Assembly (NCBI GenBank): GCA_025642075.2
Contig: JAODUO010000651.1
Coordinates: 357,501 to 421,500, forward strand
Length of the DNA: 64,000 bases
DNA from: Ridgeia piscesae
Taxonomy: Eukaryota; Annelida; Polychaeta; Sabellida; Siboglinidae
Direction: 5' to 3'
Shown one piece after another: positions 38,360-50,644 of this stretch (the first letter of the stretch is position 1; the number at the start of each line of letters is the position of its first letter). The translations under genes were made by a program, and so were the position numbers. The notes below the pieces were generated by a model. The model was given only the letters and a program-made list of their open reading frames with translations. It was not told the DNA's origin and ran no database searches.

Positions 38360-41240
38360 GTCCACCCCTTTGGCTCAAATGGACTGCACCATGATTCACT
38401 AAGATATGTCATAATGCAGTATACACATCACATGTAAGAGTTAGGAGGGCATATTAGGCTCTGGCAATTATGCAATCACTGCCATAAATATTGTTATGCA
38501 AGCAGCAAAGAAAGAGTTTTATTAATAATTCATTTAGCTGAATTGAAGTACCAGGGGGTATGCTAATTAATTATGATACATTATGATATGCTAATTATTC
38601 CATTGGCGATCACATGACTTGAGGCAGTGTGCTGCACCACATTATGATTAAGTGCAAAATAAACAAATTTACTGGTTTATTTTTGAAATGATAAAATAAC
38701 TGAAATGAGGCGTTTTGCTCAATGTCTGTCATATATCCATAATCCACCAGTACACAACGGTCTAGCTTTTGGTGTATCCAAGTAATCTATTGGACTAAGT
38801 TAAACAGAAAATCTTGTTTTGTTGACATGATACAGAGCACATGATCTACCATGCTGATTTTCTTGAAAACAGAACTGTAGCATTTGCCGTCATAGATCTA
38901 TCTATCCCTTAGATAGATAGGTTGGACTCTCGATAAGTCAAAGGGCAGTCTTGTGAAATCTTGTTAAATATATGTGGTTCTTCTTGTTCCCTGTGGCTGC
39001 TGTGAGACTAGGCATGCTGTTGCTGTATCACTTGCAGTGTTTTTCTTTCCAAAGTTGTCCATCCCTAACACCATTTGTTGTCCATCCTTCATCCTCTCCT
39101 GATTGTTTCAGGAGTGAAGACCTTCCCCATGCAGCCTTCCTATCAGCATGGCATGATAAACAAAAACGTTTATGTTTGTAATAAAGTCTGAATCATTACT
39201 TTTCCATATACAACACACAAACATTGCTGCCTACGTAAAACAGAAAATGCCGATCTGTCCCCACCGGCTTGTTGACCAGACTCCTCCTGTTGACAGCTTT
39301 ATCTGTTGACATGCCAGTGCAGGGTTGATGGCTTGTGTCTGTGACAACTAGTTTTTCCCTCCAGCACGTGACCTGCCAATCATAGAGGGCTGATCTCACC
39401 ACAACACCGAGTTCCGTACCAGTTCGCGGAGTCTCCTATTGTGAGGGTAGCACATGGTTTAGGTTGGCTGTTTTTCGTTACTTTTGTTGATCTAGTACTT
39501 AATTAGTATAGGATGCCCCTCGGTGACATTTCTCACTGCTACTGAGTGTCCAAAAAGTTACGACTCAGGAGTGAAGTAATTTTTGTGGAATCCAGCAGTG
39601 TTGACATTTATATTTATAATTACATGTTTTTAGTAATTATGAAGTTTATAATATTTTGCTGTCAAAAGATTTAGATGGTATTATAATAACGGTGTGCTTG
39701 TTTTATGCAAACACAGCAGATAGAACTACATAATTAATAACAATATAATGCCCATACTGTGGTTGGTGTTATCATTATACACATAAAAGCAGAGGACAGT
39801 TTCCTGACATGTTTATATGAGTTTGACGTTTAGTAAACATGACAATAATTTTAATAGTTTTTGTGATGCTGTCATGTGCATGTTTTCAACATTTGTCACA
39901 AATTATGTAAAATTGTCAGCAGTGAGATGTTTATGTTCTAACCCCTGGTCAGTTACATCCGTGAAGTAGAGAGAGTGAGTCATGCCTTGTTTAACTGGTC
40001 CTCAATAATGGTCATTTCATGATCCACATATATATGGGAACCATCTTGATAAGGTGTCTCGGTAATCTGCATGTTTCATTTACCTGACCATAGACAATGG
40101 CAACCAGAGTGTGCCAAGACATGACTGTATATTTGATATAATTACAATTACAAACATTATTTCAAGTGTGAGTTAATAACTTAGGTAGCAGTGTGGTTTT
40201 TACATAGCTTACACAGAGTAAAGGCATGTGTGTCGCATGTAGCATTTAGCAGTACATGTGTACACACGTCAAGCCCATTGTCAACAAATCGACATGGTGT
40301 ATCTGATATAGGTAGACCACTGTGGCACCATTTATTGACCATGGGACATTCAAGGCCAATATCTAGATTGTTCAATTATGATAGCAATCATAATTGATTG
40401 ATTACAACTGTAACCATTGTAATTGTGTATTGTGACAACGTAATGTTGCAAACCACCAACATAAAGGTATAATTTGTTATCAAACGATACTGAGATTACT
40501 CGTTTGCAGTTTCAAGCAAAACGTACATAGCAATACTAGACAGCTACGGCTGAGAAATTATACTGATTCTAATGTAGTTATGGCTATACACATGGTATGT
40601 TAAGACAAACAACACTACTGGGTACATTAAAACAAATGTTCAGTACTGAGTAGGTTATTGTTTTCATAATTCTTTGTAAAGTTTGTCTTGAAGAAATGGG
40701 CATGTTGTGTTTGTGTAGTTACTGGAGTGCTCTAAGTGTAGTACAAACACAAAACAAGTTAGCAGGCACTGCATAATTATTACCGGTAGTCACATTTTAA
40801 GATAAGCACATAATTAAAATCATGCGCTTCATAGTCTACACCAGCACATTTGAGAGTAATTCTGTAAATGGCTGGTGTCATTTATATATAATATCAGGGT
40901 TCAGAATTTGTCAAATTATTTACTTAAGTAGAAAAAGCATTTAATTTGTCTACAACAATCCACTTGGCCCACAACTACATTTCAAAACCTACTTAACTGT
41001 AAATAACTAACAATATTTACATTTAGATAGTATGTGCTGGTAACTCTGTTAAAGGCAATGAATGCTAGACTGTAGATTTAGCTGAGAAGATCAGTGCTGC
41101 CCCACACACTAACTAAGTTGTCGCACGGACAACAACAACAAGTACCAGTACCTGGTAGTAACAATTTCATTTGTCCGGTGCTAAATCCACTTGTCGCGCG
41201 GGCAAGCGGACAAGTGGAATTTCAAACGTTGAATATATAC
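38360..41240. other. Non-coding, A/T-rich, CpG-poor
   Basis: No gene recognised. A pyrimidine-rich acceptor-like tract at 39060-39111 is followed by a 22-codon frame and AATAAA (39180), which I treat as chance. A short LINE tail (38905-38970) is listed apart. Confidence 0.4.
38905..38970 (+). mobile_element. 3' tail of the CR1-like LINE
   Basis: cttagatagataggttggac, tctcgataagtcaaa and cttgttaaat match the reverse complement of 49690-49808, the 3' end of the minus-strand CR1-like copy, with an internal deletion. No coding part is present. Confidence 0.6.
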
Positions 41241-41242
41241 AA

Positions 41243-41248
<6 letters not shown>

Positions 41249-41292
<44 letters not shown>
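41249..41292. repeat. (TA)n microsatellite
   Basis: Pure TA, continuing into tatgtatatg. Confidence 0.93.
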
Positions 41293-42049
41293 GTATAGTA
41301 AAGTTCTAAGCAGATAGTGCATAATCCAAAGAGGATTATATACATTACATCTATATTCTATGCCCATGATGCTTTGTGGATTGAGGTAGTGATCCAATAA
41401 TGCTCTGACCAGCAGATAATCACTGTGGCAGGTAGCCATGTCCAGCTGTCCACTACTCAGTGCTGTACTATATCCTCGCTGCCAGAGGGCCATGCAAGGC
41501 CAGTAGATATGGCCAGCTAACGGCTAGTCAGTTGGCCATATTGAACCATTATCACTAATTTGAGTAGATTCCATTCATCCATGGCCAAGCCAATTTCTTG
41601 TCCATCTGTACCAATAACTGCCAGTTGACTGGTCCAGCCCGATGATGGACCGCACTAATGCTGCGGTCGGCTATGTCATCAGGTCAGTATGGGGATGGAC
41701 GTCGTTGTTAGGTGGTCAAATATGTGTAGTTGTCAGGTCAGGTCAGGTCAGGATATTATGGAATTGTGGAGACCCTTTTTTGTACTGAACAAAAATTTAA
41801 TCCCTGTTTCCGATATAAGTGCATCTGAAATTGATGAAATGCAACATATTCAGCTACCTGCATCCACTTCCTGTTTCATAGGCCATCTGGAGTCTGTTAC
41901 TATGAATACTGTAGTCGTGTGAATAATGGTTAAATAATTAATTCACAACATGTGTTTCTGTCATGCATGCATGCATGGCTGAACACCAAAAATAGGAGGG
42001 GATTAATAAATTATTAAATCTCAAATGTGACTGAATTCAAAACATGATA

Positions 42050-42090
42050 TGATATATATACATATATGCATATAATATTTATAATATACA

Positions 42091-42172
<82 letters not shown>

Positions 42173-42212
42173 CCATTATATATATATATATCCATGTATA
42201 TATATATATATA

Positions 42213-42273
<61 letters not shown>

Positions 42274-42275
42274 CA
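42050..42275. repeat. Imperfect (TA)n tract, >200 bp
   Basis: TA repeats broken by atccattata and ccatgta, on both sides near-palindromic. Ile-Tyr open frames here are artefacts. Confidence 0.95.
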
Positions 42276-42299
42276 TATGTTTATATACACACTGTATAG

Positions 42300-43140
42300 A
42301 TAGGTTCAACTTACAGCTGGTAAAATGGGTTACAGGTTACTATATATACAAATAATGCCCGTCACATCAACAAATAAATACATTTTATGGACATACCTCT
42401 TAAATAACTAATAAAAAGGTGACTTTACTTTAAAGGTTACCCATGACCCATCTCTGTCAGTAGTCTAGACATACAACTATGCACTGGCAGTGAATTCCTC
42501 AGATGGGGCAATGGTTGTAATTATTATGGTGTCTTCATACCATGGGATAAAGGCAGCTATCTCAGGCTGTCACCTACAAAGTCATTTTAAACCCGATTCG
42601 CCTACGACATGACATATTGATACAAGTTGAAAGTCTGGATGAGATACCAAACATTGGAATGTGCTTTCATCCTGGTGCCAATATAAAAGCAAGTGAAAGC
42701 AAGTAAATCTTAACATGTGATAAAGTAGCGTTGTTAAAATTAATGTTCACTGAATAACTGCTCATAAACTCAGATCATTTTAAAGGTTCTTCTCCAATTC
42801 AGTTATTTCATGTACCCACGGGTAGGTCATTTAGGATGTGTTTGTCATGAAAGACCATACCTTCCTAGTGTCCTCAGTGACATGTTATTTTGTCTAAGTA
42901 GAACTCTTAGATGTGTAGTTTTTATAAAATCATGAGTGAAACTAATAAGTTATTTAGTTCTTGCCCAAAAAATCAATTCAAGTTATTTTCAGAAGTGGAA
43001 TCTTCACATCAATGCATCCTCACAGGGGTTGCTGCTGCTGATTATGTCAGTACCAGCTCTTCTCTAACCCTGCCACATCCCTGTCAAAAATTCCTCTTTA
43101 AACAATGAAATCGCCCACGGGGAGTGGCACTGGTCGGCCT
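42300..43140. other. Non-coding, no recognised feature
   Basis: Unique-looking A/T-rich sequence. A 65-codon frame at 42911-43108 has no known motif. Confidence 0.4.
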
Positions 43141-43149
43141 CTGGCCAAG

Positions 43150-43410
43150 TGGTAAATTTGGGTGAGTTCAGCCTCACAGAACTCGTATTACATGCAATGT
43201 TTAGGTCATGAATGGGTCATTATATTGGGAATCCCACTAGTTGTGTATCCATCTTCAAACTGTTCCCACGGCCGATGCAGTAGTGACTGGCAAAGTCAGT
43301 TGATTCAATTGTGTAGTTCGCCTCCGCTCAATCCCCAGCTTTATGGAGACAATCGACCAGGGGTGAGTAATCTAGCTCGACAATCCCTGGCTTATGAGGA
43401 TACATTAATG
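43150..43410 (+). repeat. Dispersed repeat family B, copy 2
   Basis: Diverged copy of 21745-21985: gtgagttcagcc, gcaatgtttagg, gaatgggtc, ctagttgtgtatccatcttc, cccacggc, ttcaattgtgtagttcg, caatccctggcttatgaggat. Same order and orientation. Confidence 0.6.
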
Positions 43411-44084
43411 TGCTATACAGTTATACATACACATGTTTCTGCATGAAGTTATGGGCATTCTTTGCTCTCTCATAAGCCACGTTGTGTGGTCTGACAGTGA
43501 ACTGTTAAAGACCAGCACAGAGTTCTATCTCTTGCACTTGCAACATTACCAGTGAACTGTAAATGTTACAGTGAAATGTTGACACTGATACCACCAGCTG
43601 AGCTGTATAACAACAATTGTGCAATATCTCTTTAGATGCATTATTGAAGCTTTATTTCTCCGAAGCTCCTTTGCATGCGACCAAGCACATCGATAGATCT
43701 CTGTCATTCTTTGAATATCCTGTCTTGTGGTAGGTTCATTGACCCGTCAGATACTTAGCATGTCCTCTGTCATTACACATCGATCCTATTCTCTACATTC
43801 TACACAACTCCACACCTTGAACCGTGCAATCAGCCGGTAGATCTTGTTTTTATTGTCTGGTGCTGGTGATCAGGTAAGCCAGTGTCATTTCAGCATTGTC
43901 CGTGCTTTGAGATTCAGTCTTATCTGTTGCATTGAATGGTTCTGGTATCATTTGGCTTGCCGTGCCTTACTAGGCCACCTGCTCCACTGAAGACACCAGT
44001 GCATAGTGGTCATTACCTTGAGGTGTGGGACATATTTATTTAAACACTCATGGCCCCTTGGCTATTCCGTAAATGAGAAGCGGT

Positions 44085-44300
44085 GGTCACGCAGTAGAGC
44101 AACGGACTATCATTCCATGGGATAGTGTTTTGATCCCACCTGCGGCCGTTTCGAAACTTAGGCAATTTCATTCACCTCACATTGTCTGTGTCTTTCAGAA
44201 GAGACATGAAAAGGCTGTTGGTCCTTTCTATCTCTCTACGCCGGGGAAGTAAAAGTTCCCATACTCCTAACCATAATCATAACCCTATTTGTAGAGAAGG
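44085..44300 (+). mobile_element. SINE family D copy 2 (tRNA-derived)
   Basis: tRNA-like head gaagcggtggtcacgcagta with A box-like start, B box-like gttttgatccc, then gaaacttaggcaatttcatt and cacctcacattgtctgtgtc, shared with 36800-36965. Confidence 0.55.
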
Positions 44301-44711
44301 ACAACTCTGAAAACGAAGCTGGACCATACTCTAGCCACAACCATGTGGCTAACATAAGGGATGAACCAACTACAAGAACAGAACAATTGTGTGTGGGTGT
44401 TAACACACCTCTGATGATAATTACACAATCTGTTGTTACATTTGTTGGTTTTTACTGCTATTTGTGACTCATGGAAGTCAAAACTGTCTTTTATTTGACA
44501 TTATCTTGGCACCAGTTCTTTTCTGCCTGGTTCAATTCCGTTTTCCTCTTACTGGGCCTTGGGTGGTGTTTCCATAAGGCTACTGGGTAATGTGGGTATA
44601 TTGTGACGTGTCCACACTCCACACCATCTCAGTCGACGTTTTTGACAGTAGACACGTCTTTGTGTTGTCTGATGTTTCATCTTATTAAATTTCACACTTC
44701 CTTATTGGTCT

Positions 44712-44815
44712 ATTTATGGTCTGTGTATGGTCAGTGTATGGTCAGTATATGGTCAGTGTATGGTCACTGTGTATGGTCTGTATGGTCAGTGTATGGTCAA
44801 TGTATGATCAGTGTA
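44712..44815. repeat. 11-bp-type tandem repeat (gtatggtcagt)
   Basis: About nine imperfect units of tatggtcagtg/ctgtg. Confidence 0.85.
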
Positions 44816-45372
44816 TTGGATACGCAGGACATTTCTGTAACATCTCATCGATGATTTCACCAAAACTAGATAAAAATGTTGCACAAACAAGACAGCATTT
44901 GATAATGCGTACTTGGTAGGTTTTAATTTGCAAGATTTATTTTAATATTTTTCAATGCTCAATGATCAATGTTAAAATTGTGTTTCTTTTCTCGGAAAGT
45001 TTTTATTGCACTTGTTTGTTTCAAAGTCTATTAATGCAGTCATTTGTAATGATTGCACATGACAGCTTTGGTGTGCAATCATACGTGCATGCTACTTGTA
45101 CTGCATATTTGATATGGGTTTTGCACCCAAATAGTTGATTTCTTTACACAGGTTGCTGTGATGTAGTTAGGCAAATGCATGAGCAGGTTACAGAGCGTCC
45201 ACAGTGGCACACTCTACAGATTACCCAACGCTGAATAACGTCATTTAACCATGTCTGAACAATGTTGTAATTGTCTCAATTAATCTGATAGCACGTTTAC
45301 CTTAGCCTTGGAAGTAAACATTCATTGTTTGTAATCGCTGGTGCATGTTGAAATGTGTGTGAATGTGTACAC

Positions 45373-45374
<2 letters not shown>

Positions 45375-45420
<46 letters not shown>

Positions 45421-45465
45421 TGTGGGTGTGTGGGTGTGTGTGTGTGTGCGTGTGTGTGTGCGTAC
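45375..45465. repeat. (GT)n microsatellite
   Basis: GT repeat with gggtgt interruptions. Confidence 0.95.
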
Positions 45466-45599
45466 TTGTGGGTGGACATGATGTATATGTATACGCACAT
45501 GTATGTTAAAGATATTCCAAATGGCCAAATATTGCATTAATGCAACAATCTGGTATTTGCCATAACTAACGGTTGGTTCAGCACCTGCTAACCACACCC

Positions 45600-47420
45600 A
45601 TGCATCCTGATTTCACAAGAAAGCAATTTTTTCTGACTGTGCAGTAACTACAACAATAACTGTTTATCCCGCAGTTGGTTCCCTCTGCTTACTCTACTTT
45701 GCTTGTGGTTAAACGTTTACCTTTGTACAGCGTGGCCAACTTTGTTTTTTCTCACCAAAACCCACTATTTTATATTTCCAAACCACATCCGTAAGCAACC
45801 ACAGAAAGGCGAATAGCACAAGAAATCTTATAGTCAAGATAACTTTAAAACTTCAGAGGACACGTTTTATACATGAAGAAGCTGTATACTCTTGATAAGC
45901 CAATACTTGTCTACTCGATTTCATCATGCTGCGTGACAAGCTTGTTAAACTGTGTTAAAATCGACAGGATAACTTATAAATCTGAGAAGTCAGCCGCTGG
46001 AATACCCTGATGACCTCACTAAATACGTGGACCCATGGCGTGAGAACAGCACGTTTGTTGCTGTACTAATGGATGTTTTAGTGCGCATTATGTGGGTTCC
46101 TTTCTACGGAGGGAGTAGCATAATTATCTCTAATTGCTAGGTATACTTTTATGCTGTCGATGAAGTTGAAGGCTGCATTCAGTCATGGTCCATGTATCAG
46201 TGAAGCATCAGTCACTTCGTTTGGTCTCAATTTCTCTACCTAATGCATCATTCAGTTGGCTACTGATAGCTTACCCTGTAACTTTCAAGGTGGCAGGGCT
46301 GGTTTCAGTTTATTTTGCTGTGATGTGGCACATCCTGCATTGATTTCAACAAATCTAGATGAATCGTAAAGTAATTATTCCTGTGCGTGTGTCCTAATTC
46401 CTTCGCTTGTAATTTTCTACTTCCTGTTCAACTCGCTTTAATGTTACAAACAACTGATTTCAGTCCACCTATGTATGTATGATATATATGGTATGTATGG
46501 TACATACCTTAATATTGGTAAGAACACTAGGTTAATCAGGAATTTTGGAAACAAATTATATGTTACTTAGCTTCCAGAATATTGTAGATTAATCCTTGAA
46601 AGTGGCAGACAATTCGCCTGCAGTGTTTTCACATATTCATTATGGCTTTTAATTATTGCAAAATCTCAATTAAGAAATAAACATTACAGCCCTAAACATA
46701 ACAATAACTACCCTCTCAGAAGTGCAATTTATCAACTTTGGCAGTAAATAATTACTAGTGCTTTTATTCATTTTGGAAACATCCAACATCGCTTTAATAC
46801 TGAAATCTAATAAAAAAATTAAAATAACTATTAAATAAGTTGGTTGATTCATATTTATTCTAAATCTAATACTAAGTGAACATTAAGTTAATATATAAAA
46901 AATTACAAGCTTATCTGGCCATGTGAGAAACCCCCTTCCAATCCCTCTCACTCATTGCCATATGAGATTTCATATAAATTCAATTCAATTCAATAACTGT
47001 ATTTCAGACTGAACAGGCCACATTCATCTGGTACATGTTGCAAAGAACCACCGCTATAATTTTAGAATAGAGTATAAAATTATCTATGTAGTGAAGAAAA
47101 GCGTTATTAAGTTTCTAGTTAACTTTTCCAACTAAGGTTAACTAAATTGTGCATTCTGACCTACTGCTATATGCAGTAGAAAATGTATACAGTTGTTTCG
47201 GTCAAGTATTCACATATAAAGCTTCTTCCAATGTTTACATATATTCTGGAAGTGAATCTTAAGCAATTCACAACCACTTCCATCTCATCAAGAAAATCAG
47301 TAGATCTGTCACATTTCCGCAATATTACTGGGCACTATAATTTCACTAGCAGATGGCAAATTGGCCAAAGCAAATTTGTCCTGGTCATTTTCTCTGCTTG
47401 ACCGTTTGACTGACCAGCCA
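45600..47420. other. Non-coding, no recognised gene
   Basis: A/T-rich, CpG-poor. A short aattc tandem (aattcaattcaattcaat) lies at 46978-46995. Confidence 0.4.
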
Positions 47421-47426
47421 CCTGAC

Positions 47427-47632
47427 CATCATTTTGTCCAGCCTTCACCTACCACGATCAGCTATTAGTGGTCAAACAAATTAAGTGCTTCTGTGAAGAC
47501 GCACCACTTCCAAGACAAATTCCCCCTGTAATTTCCAGAGTGATTTCCCAGGAAATAATTCACCCTGGCACCAGCGTCACTGGCCCTCCTAGCGACCCAC
47601 AGGAGCTGATGACCCAGCGCTGTCAGCAGGTA
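47427..47632 (+). CDS. Exon-like open segment, unidentified
   Basis: A stop-bounded + frame reads KCFCEDAPLPRQIPPVISRV, then ISQEIIHPGTSVTGPPSDPQ and ELMTQRCQQ, where a gtaatc donor (47631) follows CAG. Its acid/Pro/Gln-rich composition looks more like coding sequence than its surroundings, but I recognise no family and the acceptor is unclear. If spliced, it could belong to the same gene as the 33666 exon. Confidence 0.22.
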
Positions 47633-48279
47633 ATCATGCGCAATTGATTTCTCATGTGTGAAACATTCTTCGTGGATTGCGCCGACTCAGTATTCTACCA
47701 GCGTGATGCGTGTTATTTATTTGAACGGCATTAGTCTGTTGATCAACTCAAAATGTCAGCGTTGGACAAAAATGGCCATGTGTCTCCCACGGTGTGCGTG
47801 AAACTCTCATGGCAGTCTAAATATTCTATGTGAAATTCTGTTCTCTAATTTCGTTTCAGCATGACCGTGCTACTCATTTGTTTCTTGCACGACGCATGCA
47901 AATGTTTTCCCAACGGACTGGTGCGTTATTTGTACAGATCACCATATGTATTCACTGTTTAGCTATAGTTGCAAAAACGTGAAGGTCAAAGCTCTTATCT
48001 TCCGCGGCACGCTGGCAGTTTGGATTTTCTTGACACACCGTTCTGTTTACTTAGTCGTAATTGAAATGACATATTCAGATGCATTTATTCATATCGGGGC
48101 TGGAAATTCGGTCTGGAAGCACACGTCTGATTGTTAGTGGCATTTCGATGTGTCTGTGTTTGTCTCTTAATGTCACTAGGGAAAGTTGCAAAGTTCAGTT
48201 TTGTGCAGATGTTGATAAGATGAATGTGTAATGGAGACAGAAGTATGCTCCATCTTCACACAATTGACTGAGTGTCCAT

Positions 48280-48680
48280 TCATTAAAATAAAGGAGGGGG
48301 AGAGGATGGAGAGAGGAGGTAGATAGGAATACGATGGGAGGTGGGAGCATTTAAGAGTAAAGGAGAGTGAGAAAAAAGGATGGAGGGATATTTGGAAAGG
48401 CTTATAGGGGGTACCCCAGGAGGAATGTGAGAATTTGAAGTGGGGAGAAAGAGGAAGGAAGAGAGGAAGAGGGAAGGAGGGAGGGATGGAGGGAGGGAGG
48501 AAGAAAGAGGATTGAGAGATAAGGCATGGGGCAGATACTGAGGCATGGAATGACACAGGACAGGCACGAGGAAGGGAGGGAGAAGGGGTGAAAGGAGGAG
48601 AGTGTGAGATGGTGTTAGGTCCGGGAAGAGAGAGAGAGAGAGAGAGGGAGAGAGAGGAAGGCATGGAGAAAATGGAGAGG
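48280..48680. repeat. Purine-rich (GGA/GA)n tract
   Basis: The + strand is almost all G and A over about 400 bp (gggagggatggagggaggga, agagagagagag). The Ser/Pro/Leu-rich minus-strand frames are artefacts. Triplex-prone composition. Confidence 0.9.
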
Positions 48681-48879
48681 GGCATGAGGATGGGATAAAA
48701 GGGTATAATAAAAAGATAGATGGGTTGGGAGAAACAGCTTTTTTGCAGGAGTGAGAAGGTGCATGGGAGATGATAGAGTGGATACGAAGGGATGGGAGGG
48801 GAATGGGGGATCTATGGGGGACTGGGGACAAGACAGGTAGAGGGATTATGCCAATTAAGTTACATTATATATATTTTTC

Positions 48880-49690
48880 TGATTTAGTGCCACCTAACCT
48901 GTCACGTAGGACATCATCAGTGTCAGTGACTTATTGGACAAGACCCTGGAACCTGTCACATAAGAGATGTCCGGTTGACTGAACACTGCTGGGAAACTGC
49001 TGTCAGTCTCTACTTCAGTCCACTCAGCCATGTGCATTCACTAACACATGGCTGGGTGAATGTCATGGCTCAATATTTTCTTGAAATGTTGATTGACTTA
49101 AAAACAACAAGACTGGCAGACTGTGCCAATTTTTTTACTCACTCGTTCAAATAATGTCCCTCAAATCAGGCAGGCAAAAAATTTGATTGCCAGAGGCTGT
49201 TTTATCTTCATGCATGGTTCACAAGGTTTTGCATTTACAATCTGTATTTACTTTTCAACACTGAGACATCTGGCTGACAGTTTTTCACTACATTTGGAAG
49301 TGATGTTACGGCTCCTGAAAATCTTAGTGATAGTGTGCTTGGAATGGTAAAGGTCAAATTCTCCAACTCAAGATTTGACAGTTCTAATGTTTTTCAAGAC
49401 TGCGTAAACTTTGTCTTACACAAGATAACTTATCTCTTTGGTGTGTAGCCTGGCTTTGCATGTGCTCATTGTGCTGTCGAACCTCCCTTTATGGGCACCT
49501 TGATAATGCAGCCATCTTGCAATTAAAGCCTCCATAGTCCCAAATAATCTCTGTAATAGAATTTGGAACTGCTAATACAGTCGCCTGGCTATTGGGGTCA
49601 CTTTTATCCAGTCTGAGGGTGACCTTAATAGAGAGGTTTCACTGTACTCACTATTTCAATTTATCCTGGTTTTTGTACCAATGTCACCAG
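48880..49690. other. Non-coding, no recognised feature
   Basis: Unique-looking A/T-rich sequence before the LINE fragment. Confidence 0.4.
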
Positions 49691-49696
49691 TCAATT

Positions 49697-50083
49697 TTTT
49701 CAAGATTTAACAAGATTTAACAAGATTGCCACCTAGAGATTCAACTCTAGATGGCAGGTGGACTAGGAAGCCATTTGGCTTATCGAGAGTCCAACCTATC
49801 TATCTAAGTATACCCGCCCGTCTTAGGTATATGTCGATTTTAATTTTAAATATATTAACACTACTAGCACCTACACAATCAGCTGATAACTGTTCCATTC
49901 GTTTACTGTTCTTTGGGAAAATGAAAATTTTCTAATATCTAGTCTACACTGCTTCTTTGCTAATGTAACTCCATGTCCTCTAGTCCTTCTCTCTTCCTTG
50001 ACTGTGAAAAAAATATTTCTGTCAATATTTTCATATCCATTCAATATTTTAAACACCTCAATCTGATCTCCTCTCAATCTTTT
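49697..50083 (-). mobile_element. CR1-like LINE 3' end, 5'-truncated
   Basis: On the minus strand: IEVFKILNGYENIDRNIFF and RRTRGHGVTLAKKQCRLDIR, then KFSFSQRTVNEWN, the C-terminus of the same element as 1-1490. Its 3' UTR follows down to tandem ttgttaaatc units at 49697-49727. Short 3' tandem repeats instead of poly(A) are typical of CR1 elements. Confidence 0.85.
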
Positions 50084-50287
50084 ACGGAATTATAGGTTTT
50101 TTACAAACCAACTATAGATTGTGTTTAAACTATTCATACATCACGGGGAAGCAGCTTTAAATTTCAAATAAGTTAACATACTGGATCACAGAATCATGAC
50201 AGTATTATGAGTATAGATGGAGTACCTGACTCGACAAAAGAACAGGTTATAAGCAGTTTCCCCTATGTGGATGGAGGAGAGAATTAA

Positions 50288-50641
50288 ATGGAAATATCCA
50301 TCAACTTAAATTTCACGTTCATCAGGCAATACTCAAAAGAGTCCCGCACCAATAGTTGCAAAACAAGGAGTGGTTATTCACCACGCATGAGCCCGTATAC
50401 CTATCACCTACCACATACAGATGTTATCAGAGTGACACAAGCTGATGTCACCCTAGCCACGCATGGCTTACAACATTTACATGTAGCAGGGCTTGAGATT
50501 TCACAATCCATACTGGTAGCTTGGCTGGCGAATGGTCCTGACCGTCGGTCTGTCCTTGGAGACCTGCAGCTGAAGAGTATGTATCCTGGTCAAGGAGAAC
50601 ATTGCTGGGAAGTAAGGACCTCATCTACGTACAATTACTAA
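50288..50641 (+). other. Unidentified 117-codon open frame
   Basis: The frame reads through SGYSPRMSPYTYHLPHTDVI and ITQADVTLATHGLQ-like residues without a known motif. It starts about 200 bases from the LINE fragment. It may be part of a repeat or chance. Confidence 0.12.
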
Positions 50642-50644
50642 ATT

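Noticed and set aside
39060..39185. Possible last exon with strong polypyrimidine acceptor and AATAAA
   Set aside because: Only 22 codons, no homology recognised, and the poly(A) signal overlaps the stop region.
48176..48831. Ser/Pro/Leu-rich minus-strand frames of 169 and 182 residues
   Set aside because: Complement of a purine-rich low-complexity tract.
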